64,000 nt of DNA. Origin: Streptomyces sp. NBC_00576 (GTDB lineage Bacteria; Actinomycetota; Actinomycetes; Streptomycetales; Streptomycetaceae). The stretch spans positions 4,898,001 to 4,962,000 of the forward strand of contig NZ_CP107780.1 in NCBI RefSeq assembly GCF_036345175.1, written 5' to 3'. Made by a program: the position numbers and the translations under genes. Shown piece by piece: positions 49,770-58,427 of this stretch; the first letter of the stretch is position 1, and every line of letters begins with the position of its first letter. The notes below the pieces were generated by a model. It saw only the letters and a list, made by a program, of their open reading frames with translations, had not been told where the DNA came from and made no database searches.

Positions 49770-51031
49770 TGGCAACGACCCCAGGGGCAACGGACCCAGT
49801 GGAGACGGGCCCACTGGCATCGCACCCAGCGGCAACCCACCCAGGGGCGCGGGGAACTGCGCGACAAGCCCCCACCGGCCCGCACCCACCCCACAACCTG
49901 GTGTTCAGAGGCGCCCAGGTCGTACTCCCCACAGGCATCATCAACGACGCCCAACTCGCCGTCGAGGGCACCAAGTTCACCGAGCACGCCTCAGAGAACG
50001 CCCACGTGATCGACGTAACCAACCACTGGCTGGTCCCCGGCTTCGTGGACCTGCACAACCACGGCGGCGGCGGAGCCTCCTTCACCGCCGGCACCGCCGA
50101 AGACGTCCTCAAGGGCATCCACACCCACCGAACCCACGGCACCACCACCCTCGTCGCCAGCACCGTCACCGGCGACATGGACACCCTCACCGCCCAGGCC
50201 GGCCTCCTCTCCGAACTCGCCGAGCAGGGCGACATCGCCGGCGTGCACTTCGAGGGCCCGTTCATCTCACCGTGCCGCAAGGGCGCCCACTCCGAGGCGC
50301 TGCTGCGCGACCCGGACCCGGCGGACGTACGGAAGCTGATCGACGCGGCGCGCGGCCAGGCCAGGATGGTCACCCTCGCCACGGAACTCCCCGGCGGCCT
50401 CGACTCCGTACGGCTGCTCGTCGAACACGGCGTCCTCGCGGCGATCGGGCACACGGACGCGACGTACGAGCAGACGGTGCAGGCCATCGACGCGGGCGCC
50501 ACCGTCGCCACGCACCTCTTCAACGCGATGCCCACCCTCGGCCACCGCACCCCCGGCCCGATCACCGCCCTCCTCGAGGACGAGCGCGTCACCGTCGAAC
50601 TCATCAACGACGGCACGCACCTGCACCCCGCGGCCCTCCAACTCGCGTTCCACCACGCGGGCGCGGACCGCGTGGCGTTCATCACCGACGCGATGGACGC
50701 CGCCGGCTTCGGCGACGGCCGCTATCTGCTCGGCCCGCTGGAGGTCGAGGTCAGCGAGGGTGTGGCACGGCTGGTCGAGGGCGGTTCGATCGCGGGCTCG
50801 ACACTCACCCTGGACCGCGCGTTCCGGCGGGCGGTCACCGTCGACCGGCTCCCGGTCACGGACGTGGTCGCCGCACTGTCCGCCAACCCGGCCCGGCTGC
50901 TGGGGATGTACGACCGGGTGGGCTCCCTGGAACCGGGCAAGGACGCGGACCTGGTGCTGCTGGACGCGGACTTCGCGCTCAAGGGAGTGATGCGCAAGGG
51001 GAGTTGGGTAGTGGAGCCCCAACTACCTTGA
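49769..51031 (+). CDS. nagA: N-acetylglucosamine-6-phosphate deacetylase
   Basis: The 420-residue amidohydrolase has WLVPGFVDLHNHGGGG (metal His-x-His), GVHFEGPFISPCRKGAHSEALL (Glu), AAIGHTDATYEQTVQAID, THLFNAMPTLGHRTPG and FITDAMDAAG (Asp), all NagA-like. It converts GlcNAc-6-P to GlcN-6-P. Residues 1-42 form a low-complexity extension that is not part of the barrel; part of it is encoded by an interspersed repeat at 49843-49888. The start codon overlaps the nagK stop (TGATG). The next gene is a PfkB kinase in the same operon. Confidence 0.93.
   Translation: MATTPGATDPVETGPLASHPAATHPGARGTARQAPTGPHPPHNLVFRGAQVVLPTGIINDAQLAVEGTKFTEHASENAHVIDVTNHWLVPGFVDLHNHGGGGASFTAGTAEDVLKGIHTHRTHGTTTLVASTVTGDMDTLTAQAGLLSELAEQGDIAGVHFEGPFISPCRKGAHSEALLRDPDPADVRKLIDAARGQARMVTLATELPGGLDSVRLLVEHGVLAAIGHTDATYEQTVQAIDAGATVATHLFNAMPTLGHRTPGPITALLEDERVTVELINDGTHLHPAALQLAFHHAGADRVAFITDAMDAAGFGDGRYLLGPLEVEVSEGVARLVEGGSIAGSTLTLDRAFRRAVTVDRLPVTDVVAALSANPARLLGMYDRVGSLEPGKDADLVLLDADFALKGVMRKGSWVVEPQLP
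49843..49888 (+). repeat. interspersed repeat family B fragment inside nagA
   Basis: AGGGGCGCGGGGAACTGCGCGACAAGCCCCCACCGG (given here as AGGGGCGCGGGGAACTGC and GCGACAAGCCCCCACCGG) is the well-known Streptomyces repeat. It lies in frame within the 5' end of nagA and encodes residues about 25-40. Confidence 0.7.
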
Positions 51032-51063
51032 GTACCTTGAGCTGAAGGGGGGAGGCCGACGGG

Positions 51064-52008
51064 ATGATCCTCACGGTGACGCTGAACACCGCGCTCGACA
51101 TCACGTACCGCGTAAGGGAGTTACGCCCGTACGCCTCCCACCGGGTCACCTCGGTGACCGAACGCCCGGGCGGCAAGGGTCTGAACGTGGCCCGCGTCCT
51201 GGCCGCCCTCGGCCACGAGGTGACGGTCACCGGCTTCACGGGCGGCGCGACCGGACGGGCCGTACAGGAGCAACTCACCGCCGCACCAGGTGTGTTGGAC
51301 GCCCTGGTCCCGGTCTCGGGTTCAACTCGCCGCACGATAGCGGTGATCGACGAAACGGCCGGAGTCGCACAGCCCACGGACGCGACCCAACTCAACGAGC
51401 CAGGACCGCAGATCACCCCGGCCGAGTGGTCCGCCTTCCAGGACGCGTACCAGGGACTGCTGCCGTCCGTCTCGGCGGTGGCCCTGTGCGGCAGCCTGCC
51501 GCCGGGGGTACCGGTGGGCGCGTACGCCGACCTCGTCCGCACCGCCCGGGCAGCCGGCGTACCCGTGCTGCTCGACACCAGCGGTGAACCGTTGCGACGC
51601 GGGGTCGCGGCCCGCCCCGACCTGGTCAAGCCGAACGCCGGTGAACTCGCCGAACTCACCGGCTCCCACGAGCCGCTGACGGCGGCCCGGAACGCCCGCA
51701 AGCGCGGTGCACGGGCCGTGGTGGCCTCCCTGGGCCCGGACGGACTGCTCGCACTCACCCCGGAGGGCCGCTGGCGGGCAACCCCGCCGGCCCACGTCCG
51801 GGGAAATCCGACGGGCGCCGGCGACTCAGCGGTCGCGGGCCTGCTGTCGGGCCTGGTCGACCGGCTCCCGTGGCCCGAACGCCTGACCCGGGCGGTGGCC
51901 CTGTCGGCGGCGACCGTACTGGCCCCGGTGGCGGGCGAGTTCGACCGGGCGACGTACGAGGAGCTGCTGGGCCGGGTGACGGTGACGGGCGAGGCGACGG
52001 CGGCTTAG
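51064..52008 (+). CDS. PfkB-family hexose kinase (1-phosphofructokinase or tagatose-6-phosphate kinase type)
   Basis: The 314-residue PfkB kinase begins ILTVTLNTALDITYRV, typical of the FruK/LacC branch, and contains RPGGKGLNVARVLAALGHEVT and the catalytic RGNPTGAGDSAVAGLLSGL (base Asp in GAGD). It is 32 bases after nagA and on the same strand, so likely co-transcribed. It may phosphorylate fructose-6-phosphate or a related amino-sugar product. Substrate is inferred from family only. Confidence 0.9.
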   Translation: MILTVTLNTALDITYRVRELRPYASHRVTSVTERPGGKGLNVARVLAALGHEVTVTGFTGGATGRAVQEQLTAAPGVLDALVPVSGSTRRTIAVIDETAGVAQPTDATQLNEPGPQITPAEWSAFQDAYQGLLPSVSAVALCGSLPPGVPVGAYADLVRTARAAGVPVLLDTSGEPLRRGVAARPDLVKPNAGELAELTGSHEPLTAARNARKRGARAVVASLGPDGLLALTPEGRWRATPPAHVRGNPTGAGDSAVAGLLSGLVDRLPWPERLTRAVALSAATVLAPVAGEFDRATYEELLGRVTVTGEATAA

Positions 52009-52050
52009 GGCCTGCGCCGACGGGACCCCGCCCCCTTCAGGTCAGCCAGA

Positions 52051-53061
52051 TCAGTCGCCGACCCAACCCTTGACCAGCCAAAGCTGATCGATGTTCGCGT
52101 CGCACTGGTTGCCCTGCTCGCACGAGATCTTGATGGTGTTGGTGCCCTTGTTGAGCTCGACGTAGTTGTAGGTCTCCGTCCAGCCCTTCGCGTAGTCGCC
52201 CTCGGCGGCCTTCGCGTGGTTCTTCAGATTGACCGGGCTCGTGGCTGCCGTGCCATTGACGCTGAGCGTGGCGTCGGCGTCCTTGCCCGGTACGCCGTAA
52301 CCGACGTACAGCGAGTACTTGCCGTCCGCCGGAATGCCGCTCACGTTCCACGTGACGGACGCGCCCACGTTGTTGAAGTTGCCCACATAGACACCGTCGG
52401 CCGCCTTCGCGCCCTTGACGTCCGACGCGGGAGCGGCGCCGCCGCCGAGGAGCAGGGCCTTCGCGTCGATGGCCGGGAGGTCCTCCTCCGTGGCCGGCGC
52501 CGACTTGCTGGTCGAGGGGGACGGCGAGGCGCTCTGTCCCGTTGTCGGGGTCGGGCCGGCCTCGTTGTCCTTGTCCTTGTCGCCGTCGCCGCCCATCATG
52601 GCCACGCCGATCCCGATGACGACCGCGGCGACCACCGCGATCGCACCGATCAGCAGCCCCTTGGTGTTGGGGCCACCGCCTCGCCCGCCTCGGCCGCCAC
52701 CGTTGCTGTACGCGGGCTGCTGCGGAGCCGCGGGGCCGCCGCCGAACGCCTCGGGCGCCTGGTAGTGGGCGTTCGGGCTGCCGTACGCCCCCTGCTGCTG
52801 CGGGATCGCCTGGCCGTACTGCGCGGTCGGGGCGGTCTGGCCGTACGCCGGCTGCTGGCCCGGGCCCTGGCCGGGGGCCTGTCCCGGGCCCGCCGGCGGG
52901 CTGTACTGACGCTCGCCGACCGGCCGCACCCGGCCGACCGAGTTCGGGTAGCCGTAGCCGCTGCTCGGCGGCTGGGCTCCGTTGGCCCGCCCGTCTTCGT
53001 ACAGGTAGCCGAACGGATCGTCGTCCTCGGGCGTGCTCGCGCCGCTATTGCCGGGCGTCAT
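52051..53061 (-). CDS. membrane-anchored carbohydrate-binding module protein
   Basis: The 336-residue protein has a cytoplasmic Gln/Gly/Pro-rich N-terminus (about 1-130), one membrane helix (GLLIGAIAVVAAVVIGIGVAMM, 135-156), an acidic and Thr/Ser-rich linker, and a C-terminal jelly-roll domain (about 198-333: GVYVGNFNNVGASVTWNVSGIPADGKYSLYVGYGV ... INQLW-like DANIDQLWLVKGW) resembling CBM6/35 modules, with two Cys (C314, C320). It is an outside-facing sugar or cell-wall binder. ATG 53061 has GAGGAG nine bases upstream. A 14-bp palindrome lies about 120 bases upstream. Confidence 0.85.
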   Translation of the reverse strand: MTPGNSGASTPEDDDPFGYLYEDGRANGAQPPSSGYGYPNSVGRVRPVGERQYSPPAGPGQAPGQGPGQQPAYGQTAPTAQYGQAIPQQQGAYGSPNAHYQAPEAFGGGPAAPQQPAYSNGGGRGGRGGGPNTKGLLIGAIAVVAAVVIGIGVAMMGGDGDKDKDNEAGPTPTTGQSASPSPSTSKSAPATEEDLPAIDAKALLLGGGAAPASDVKGAKAADGVYVGNFNNVGASVTWNVSGIPADGKYSLYVGYGVPGKDADATLSVNGTAATSPVNLKNHAKAAEGDYAKGWTETYNYVELNKGTNTIKISCEQGNQCDANIDQLWLVKGWVGD

Positions 53062-53177
53062 CCCTAGGTACTCCTCAACAGGTGCGGGGTGGGGCTGGTC
53101 ACAAGGTGTTGCGAGGTCGTGCGAGGCACTGCGGGGGTGTTGCGAGGGCCTGCGGAACGAGCCGCGCAGGCAACCAG

Positions 53178-53191
53178 TGCATTGCAATGCA
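53178..53191 (-). promoter_or_regulatory. 14-bp perfect palindrome upstream of the CBM-protein gene
   Basis: TGCATTGCAATGCA (53178-53191) is a perfect palindrome in an A/T-richer patch in the 249-base gap between the CBM gene start and the cdgB stop. Repeats of TGCAATGC overlap it. It may be an operator. Confidence 0.45.
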
Positions 53192-53310
53192 ATGCGAATG
53201 ACGAGCCTACCCGCTCTCGCTGCCCCAAACGGGTGACTCCGGCCGCACAGAACTGCTACAGGCCTGCCACAGGGTCGCTACAAAGCCCCACAGGGCCGCT
53301 GACCTGGAGG

Positions 53311-55047
53311 TCATCCCGCCCGGCGGTGCTGTCTGGGACGAGATCGTTTCTCGATGTACATCCGCTCGTCGGCCGACTTCAGGACTTCGTCCGCCGTCAT
53401 TCCGCAGTGTGCCCACCCGATGCCGAAGCTCGCACCGACCCGCATCGCGCGGCCGTCGACCCGGATCGGCTGGATGATCTCGTTGCGCAGGCGTACGGCG
53501 AGGTCCTGGGCGTCGGCCCGGCCGAGGCCGTCGGCGAGGACCACGAACTCGTCGCCGCCGAGCCGGGCCACCGTGTCGCCGTCGCGCACGGCTCCGCTGA
53601 GCCGCCGGGCCACCTCGATCAGCACCGCGTCGCCGGAGTTGTGCCCGAAGCGGTCGTTGATCGACTTGAAGCCGTCGAGGTCGCAGAAGAGGACCGCGAG
53701 CCCCTTCGTCCCGTCGTCCTGCTCGCCCTCGGGGGCGACGGTGTGGACGTGGTGGTCGTACGCGCCGTATGCGTCGGGGGCGGCGCGGAAGTCGAACTGG
53801 TGGCCGTTCACGTCGTACGGCTGGAGTCCGCCGTCCGGCACAGGCACAGGCACCGGCGCCGTCGTGTACTGGTCGTGCGTGCCGTAGGCGTCCACCTGAG
53901 CGTGACCGTAGGCCGCGTCGACGGACTCGACCAGGCCGGGCACCGCCGTCTGCGGGCGCTGGCAGAGGCGAGAGCTGAGCCGGGCGCGCAGTTCGGCGGA
54001 GTTGGGCAGGCCGGTGAGGGAGTCGTGGGAGGCGCGGTGGGCGAGCTGGAGCTCGCGGCGCTTGCGCTCCTCGATGTCCTCGACGTGGGTGAGCAGGAAG
54101 CGCGGGCCGTCGGCGGCGTCCGCGACGACGGAGTTGCGCAGCGACACCCACAGATACGAGCCGTCACGGCGGCAGAGCCTGAGCTCGGTGCGCCCGCCCT
54201 CGGCGGAGGTGCGCAGCAGGGTGCCGATGTCCTCGGGGTGCACGAGGTCGGAGAAGGAGTAGCGGCGCATCGCGGAGGCGGGGCGGCCGAGGAGGCGGCA
54301 CAGGGCGTCGTTGGTCCGGAGTATTCGCCCGTGCTGGTCGCCGCCCATCTCGGCGATGGCCATGCCGGAGGGGGCGTACTCGAAGGCCTGACGGAAGCTT
54401 TCCTCACTGGCCCTCAGTGCCTGCTGTTCACGCTCGAGTCTGACCAGTGCCCGCTGCATATTCGCACGTAGACGCGCGTTGCTGATCGCGATGGCGGCCT
54501 GAAACGCATACATCTGGAGCGCTTCTTTACCCCATGCGCCCGGTCGGCGACCGTTGCGCGGCCGGTCCACGGACAGCACGCCTATCAGTTCGCCGCATGT
54601 GCCGCCGGGCACACTCGGGGTGAACATCGGCGCGAAGAGCCGGTCCGAGGGGTGCCACTCGTCCTCGAAGCGCGGGGCGGGGCCGTCGGTGTACCACTGC
54701 GGGACATCGTCGTCGTCGAGGACCCAGCCCTCGGTGTGCGGTATGAAGACCAGGTCGCCCCAGGTCTCACCCATGGCGAGCCGACGCTCCCAGGAATCAC
54801 GCGAGCCGACCCGGCCGGTGATGAGGGCCTCGGCGGCGGAGTTCCCGGCGAAGGCGGCGACGACGAGATCGCCGTCGGGGCGGACGAGGTTGACGCAGGC
54901 CAACTCGTACCCAAGGCCGTTGACGACGCCGTCTGCGACGGTCTGAAGGGTGTCCGCCAGACTGCGCGCGGTGTTCATGTCCGCCATGACCTGGTGCAGT
55001 TGCCGCAAGGTCGCGAGACGGACATACGGCTCCTGGTCGGTCTCCAT
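53311..55047 (-). CDS. cdgB: GAF-PAS-GGDEF diguanylate cyclase, CdgB-like
   Basis: The 578-residue protein has a GAF-like domain (about 15-195), PAS/PAC (about 212-330: SFRQAFEYAPSGMAIAEM ... VEDIEERKRRELQ), and a GGDEF domain with catalytic G497-G-D-E-F501 and an inhibitory I-site RDGD (488-491). It should make cyclic-di-GMP. A 90-residue low-complexity segment (about 355-447) is inserted between LTGLPN and LAVLFCDLDGFK. ATG 55047 has GGAAGGAGGG upstream. A BldD-type palindrome lies about 90-105 bases upstream, as for S. coelicolor cdgB (SCO4281), a BldD target that affects development. No EAL domain is present. Confidence 0.93.
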   Translation of the reverse strand: METDQEPYVRLATLRQLHQVMADMNTARSLADTLQTVADGVVNGLGYELACVNLVRPDGDLVVAAFAGNSAAEALITGRVGSRDSWERRLAMGETWGDLVFIPHTEGWVLDDDDVPQWYTDGPAPRFEDEWHPSDRLFAPMFTPSVPGGTCGELIGVLSVDRPRNGRRPGAWGKEALQMYAFQAAIAISNARLRANMQRALVRLEREQQALRASEESFRQAFEYAPSGMAIAEMGGDQHGRILRTNDALCRLLGRPASAMRRYSFSDLVHPEDIGTLLRTSAEGGRTELRLCRRDGSYLWVSLRNSVVADAADGPRFLLTHVEDIEERKRRELQLAHRASHDSLTGLPNSAELRARLSSRLCQRPQTAVPGLVESVDAAYGHAQVDAYGTHDQYTTAPVPVPVPDGGLQPYDVNGHQFDFRAAPDAYGAYDHHVHTVAPEGEQDDGTKGLAVLFCDLDGFKSINDRFGHNSGDAVLIEVARRLSGAVRDGDTVARLGGDEFVVLADGLGRADAQDLAVRLRNEIIQPIRVDGRAMRVGASFGIGWAHCGMTADEVLKSADERMYIEKRSRPRQHRRAG

Positions 55048-55136
55048 TCGCCCTCCTTCCGCCTTTCTCACCTTCCCCGCCACTGAATCACAGCGCGCTG
55101 CCCACTCGGTACACAGGGTCAACAAAAATGGGCACC

Positions 55137-55152
55137 TGTGACTCAAGTCACA
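55137..55152 (-). promoter_or_regulatory. BldD-type box upstream of cdgB
   Basis: TGTGACTCAAGTCACA (55137-55152) has seven-base arms around CA and fits the BldD box (AGTGA-Nm-TCACC-like; GTGAC/GTCAC core). It sits 90 bases upstream of the cdgB start, in the 319-base divergent gap 55048-55366. Confidence 0.75.
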
Positions 55153-55366
55153 GCGAAAGATGAGCAATTGAGTGGAGTTTCTGGGTTCTTCCTGTGCGTT
55201 TACTGAACGCAAACTTTGTATCTGTGCGGATACTACGAGCGAGGATACGGGCGAGAAGAAGTCCGCGTGGCCGTTCCCGATCATTGGGTCTCGGTCCGGA
55301 GTCCTAGGTCCCGCTTCGGGCGCTGGCCCGATGCGGTGACAGGGAAACGGCGAATAGCTTTTCCGT

Positions 55367-56002
55367 GTGCTGACTCCCCCTGCCGTACCCACCCCGCCGG
55401 CCCCACACGCCACCACCACAGCCACCACCGCCTCCCCCGCCCCACGCGCCTCCCGTCCCGCCGGGCATCCTGGGGGAGTGAGCAACGACGACTTCCGCGC
55501 CGCCATGTCCCGCCTGGCCTCGGGCGTGGTCCTGGTGACCGCACAGGAGCTGTCGCTCGACCCGGACGACCCGCAGGCCCCCGGCGGTGAGGACGTCGGT
55601 ATGACGGCGACCGCCTTCCTGTCGGTCTCCCTGGACCCGCCCCTGGTCATGGTCAGCGTGCGCGAGGGCTCCCGGATGGACGACCTGCTCGACGAACAGC
55701 CTCTGTGGGCGGTCTCCGTCCTCTCCGAGAACCAGCGGCACATCGCGGGCCGCTTCGCGATGAAGGGCCGCATCAGCGACCGCCTCCTCTTCGCGGACCT
55801 CCCCTCCATCAGGGGCGAGGCGTCCGGCGCCCTCCTGGTGGGCGGCGCCCTGGCGACCCTGGAGTGCCGTACGGAACAGCGGGTGCCGGCCGGCGACCAC
55901 ACCCTGGTGATCGGCCGCGTCCTGACGGCGACGGCTACGGCACCGAGCGCGGACGGGGGTCCGCTGGCGTACTTCCGGGGCCGGTACCGGCAGTTGGGCT
56001 GA
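55367..56002 (+). CDS. flavin reductase (FMN-binding, two-component type)
   Basis: The core from about residue 37 (VSNDDFRAAMSRLASGVVLVTAQELS ... GMTATAFLSVSLDPPLVMVSVREGSRMDDLL ... WAVSVLSENQRHIAGRF) is a flavin-reductase-like split beta-barrel, with GDHTLVIGRVLTA at the C-terminal side. Such proteins reduce FMN for partner oxygenases. GTG 55367 with TAGCTT upstream might be leaderless; GTG 55478, starting VSNDDFRAAM, is a good alternative because the first 37 residues are low-complexity Pro/Thr/Ala. The partner enzyme is not in the window. Confidence 0.88.
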   Translation: MLTPPAVPTPPAPHATTTATTASPAPRASRPAGHPGGVSNDDFRAAMSRLASGVVLVTAQELSLDPDDPQAPGGEDVGMTATAFLSVSLDPPLVMVSVREGSRMDDLLDEQPLWAVSVLSENQRHIAGRFAMKGRISDRLLFADLPSIRGEASGALLVGGALATLECRTEQRVPAGDHTLVIGRVLTATATAPSADGGPLAYFRGRYRQLG

Positions 56003-56061
56003 AGCCGGGCCGACGGGAAACCCGCTGGTCACGCCGGCGCCAGGCGGCATAGCTTGCCCGT

Positions 56062-56532
56062 ATGACGAACGACGACACGCTCCGGCTGGAGCGGATCAGC
56101 TCCGACAACTTCGACGCGGCCGTCGCCGTACGGGTCCGGCCCGACCAGGAACACGCGGTCGACCCGGTCGTGAAGTCCCTGGCCGAGGCATACGTCCATC
56201 CGCGCACCGCCTGGCCCCGGCTGATCCTCGACGGCGAGCGGCCCGTCGGTTTCCTCATGGCCTTCTTCGACATCAACTGGGGCGACACCGGCACCGACCT
56301 GCGCTCCGGCCTGTGGCGCCTGAACATCGCCGCCGACGAACAGGGCAAGGGCTACGGCCGCTTCGCCGTCGAGTCCGTCGCCGCCGAGGTCCGCCGCCGC
56401 GGCGGCACCGACCTCTACGTCACCTGGCACCCCGGCCCGACCGGTCCCGAGCCCTTCTATCTCTCCCTGGGCTTTCGCCCCACCGGCGAGACGAGCGGGG
56501 GCCAGACGGTCGGGGTGCTGAAACTGGCCTAG
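56062..56532 (+). CDS. GNAT-family N-acetyltransferase
   Basis: The 156-residue protein has TLRLERISSDNFDAAVAVRV, PRLILDGERPVGFLMAFFDIN, LWRLNIAADEQGKGYGRFAVESVAAEVRRRG (acetyl-CoA loop QGKGYGRFAV) and PFYLSLGFRPTGE. It resembles spermidine acetyltransferase-like GNATs, but the acceptor is uncertain. ATG 56062 follows the flavin-reductase stop by 59 bases. It is a likely single-gene unit. Confidence 0.88.
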   Translation: MTNDDTLRLERISSDNFDAAVAVRVRPDQEHAVDPVVKSLAEAYVHPRTAWPRLILDGERPVGFLMAFFDINWGDTGTDLRSGLWRLNIAADEQGKGYGRFAVESVAAEVRRRGGTDLYVTWHPGPTGPEPFYLSLGFRPTGETSGGQTVGVLKLA

Positions 56533-56905
56533 AAAGTCGATCACGCCGATCTTTGCGTGTACGAACGTAAATGTCGGGACTCGCTCCAGCCGCGCGCCGC
56601 CGACGACACACGCGGAACCCGGCGCGCCGGAGCCCCCGCCGCGCCGCCGGTCTCCCCCGAACGGTTTCATCGGCTTCGGCATCCGCACCGGGCATTCGAT
56701 GGGCAACGGCCCGGAGACGACTTCGATGCGTGCAACACGAATGGCAGGGCGAGAAATTCATTCCACGGGCCGTTCCGCGGTTCTTTTTCCCGGCGGTCCG
56801 GAAATTCACGATCGTTCATCCGCCGCCACCCTCGGTCACTCCTCGGCCACCCCTCCACTCCAGGGCGACCGGCTGACCGAGGACCGTTAACAGGACCCTT
56901 AGCGA
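56533..56905. other. 373-base gap without a supported gene
   Basis: Between the GNAT and ArfB genes (convergent), both strands show only Arg/Pro-rich frames without ribosome sites. The central part (about 56690-56830) is somewhat less GC-rich (ATTCATTCC, AAATTCACGATCG). No palindrome, repeat or RNA was recognised. Confidence 0.5.
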
Positions 56906-57334
56906 CTAACCCCAGTCCCGTCCCGTACGACCCCGCTTCACATCCGCGCGTGCCTTCTTCTGCCGCAACCGGCGTTCGTTGATTCCGCGCGGGATACGGG
57001 TGGGCGTGCGGGGCTTGGGCGGAGGTGCGGTGGCCTCGGCGAGGAGGGCGGTCAGGCGTACGGCCGCCGCCTCTCGGTTGCGCCACTGGGAGCGGTGCTC
57101 GGAGGAGCGGACGGTGACGACTCCGTCGACGAGCCGGCCGGCGAGGCGCTCCAGTGCGCGCTGCTTCCAGACGTCGGGCAGCGCTTCGGTACTCGCGAGG
57201 TCGAGGCTCAGCTCCACCCTGGAGTCACTGGTGTTGACGTGCTGCCCGCCCGGACCACCGGACCGCGAGAAACGCCACATGAGCTCGGCCTCGGGGAGCG
57301 AGACGGAGCCGCGGATGAGGTAGGGACCGGCCAT
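56906..57334 (-). CDS. arfB: peptidyl-tRNA hydrolase ArfB (ribosome rescue)
   Basis: The 142-residue protein has the release-factor GGQ motif in WRFSRSGGPGGQHVNTSDSRVEL, domain-3-like middle, and the basic tail PRGINERRLRQKKARADVKRGR that inserts in the mRNA channel of stalled ribosomes. It is ArfB/YaeJ-like and hydrolyses peptidyl-tRNA on non-stop ribosomes. ATG 57334 is chosen; ATG 57343 adds three residues. The tail continues to a C-terminal DWG. It is transcribed away from terD with a 250-base divergent gap. Confidence 0.92.
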   Translation of the reverse strand: MAGPYLIRGSVSLPEAELMWRFSRSGGPGGQHVNTSDSRVELSLDLASTEALPDVWKQRALERLAGRLVDGVVTVRSSEHRSQWRNREAAAVRLTALLAEATAPPPKPRTPTRIPRGINERRLRQKKARADVKRGRTGRDWG

Positions 57335-57584
57335 GCCCACCATGGTCGCGCGACTGTCCGGTCCACGTCACCCCGTTTTCATCACAACCTGTTTGCATCA
57401 CGACAAGCACGACAGCACGACAGGCCGTCAAGGTAGGTAAAGAAAGTAAAGGCACGCGGAACCTTCGGGACCCCCGTCGGCGTTCATAGGGGTGACGGTA
57501 GCTTCGTCCCCGTACGGGGCTCCCGCCCCGCACGCACGTACGCATGTACGCACGTATGTCAAAACGAGGGAAGGACTCCCAACA

Positions 57585-58160
57585 ATGGCTGTAAGCCTGT
57601 CCAAGGGTGGCAACGTCTCGCTCACCAAGGAGGCTCCGGGCCTGACCGCCGTCACCGTGGGCCTCGGCTGGGACGTCCGCAGCACCACCGGCACGGACTT
57701 CGACCTCGACGCCTCGGCGATCGCGGTCAACACACAGGGCAAGGTCTACTCGGACGCCCACTTCGTCTTCTTCAACAACAAGCAGACCCCGGACAGCACG
57801 ATCGTCCACACCGGCGACAACCGCACGGGCGAGGGCGCGGGCGACGACGAGGCGATCAAGGTCAACCTCGCCGGCCTCCCGGCCGACATCGACAAGATCG
57901 TCTTCCCGGTCTCGATCTACGACGCGGAGAACCGCTCGCAGAACTTCGGCCAGGTCCGCAACGCCTACATCCGCATCCTGAACGAGGCGGGCGGCGCCGA
58001 GATCGCCCGCTACGACCTCTCCGAGGACGCGGCGACGGAGACGGCGATGGTCTTCGGCGAGCTGTACCGCAATGGCGCGGAGTGGAAGTTCCGCGCCGTC
58101 GGCCAGGGCTACGCCTCGGGCCTTACAGGCATCGCCCAGGACTTCGGCGTCAACGTCTGA
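57585..58160 (+). CDS. terD: TerD-family stress (tellurium resistance) protein
   Basis: The 191-residue protein from ATG 57585 (AGGGAAGGA upstream) is a typical TerD: VSLSKGGNVSLTKEAPGLTAVTVGLGWDV, DFDLDASAIAVNTQGKV, FFNNKQTPDSTIVHTGDNRTGEGAGDDEAIKVNLAGLP and RYDLSEDAATETAMVFGELYRNGAEWKFRAVGQGYASGLTGI. It binds Ca2+ through the D-D-E set and is linked to stress and differentiation. The 5' region contains repeats of ACGTACGCATG (57520-57560). A strong terminator follows. Confidence 0.95.
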   Translation: MAVSLSKGGNVSLTKEAPGLTAVTVGLGWDVRSTTGTDFDLDASAIAVNTQGKVYSDAHFVFFNNKQTPDSTIVHTGDNRTGEGAGDDEAIKVNLAGLPADIDKIVFPVSIYDAENRSQNFGQVRNAYIRILNEAGGAEIARYDLSEDAATETAMVFGELYRNGAEWKFRAVGQGYASGLTGIAQDFGVNV

Positions 58161-58190
58161 GTCGATCGCCGAGCTGCACACGGCGGCTGA

Positions 58191-58234
58191 AAAGCCCCCG
58201 CCCGAACGCGAGTTGGCGTTTGGACGGGGGCTTT
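58191..58234 (+). terminator. terminator of terD
   Basis: AAAGCCCCCGCCCGAACGC (58191-58209) pairs with GCGTTTGGACGGGGGCTTT (58216-58234), 17 of 19 positions and a six-base loop, 31 bases after the terD stop and ending in TTT. Confidence 0.9.
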
Positions 58235-58427
58235 CGCGTGCCCGCGTCGCCGTGCAACACAGTGCCCGCGCAGTGCCCGCACACGGGGATGTCCCAGGCC
58301 GTCGACGAGTTCCTCACCCCCGCCGTCGGCGAGTCACGGGTATGACCCGTCGCGCGTCGCGCCACGGGTCGCGCCCGTGCGGACACGGGTTCATGGATGG
58401 CAATCCCGCCGTGACACCATCACCTCC

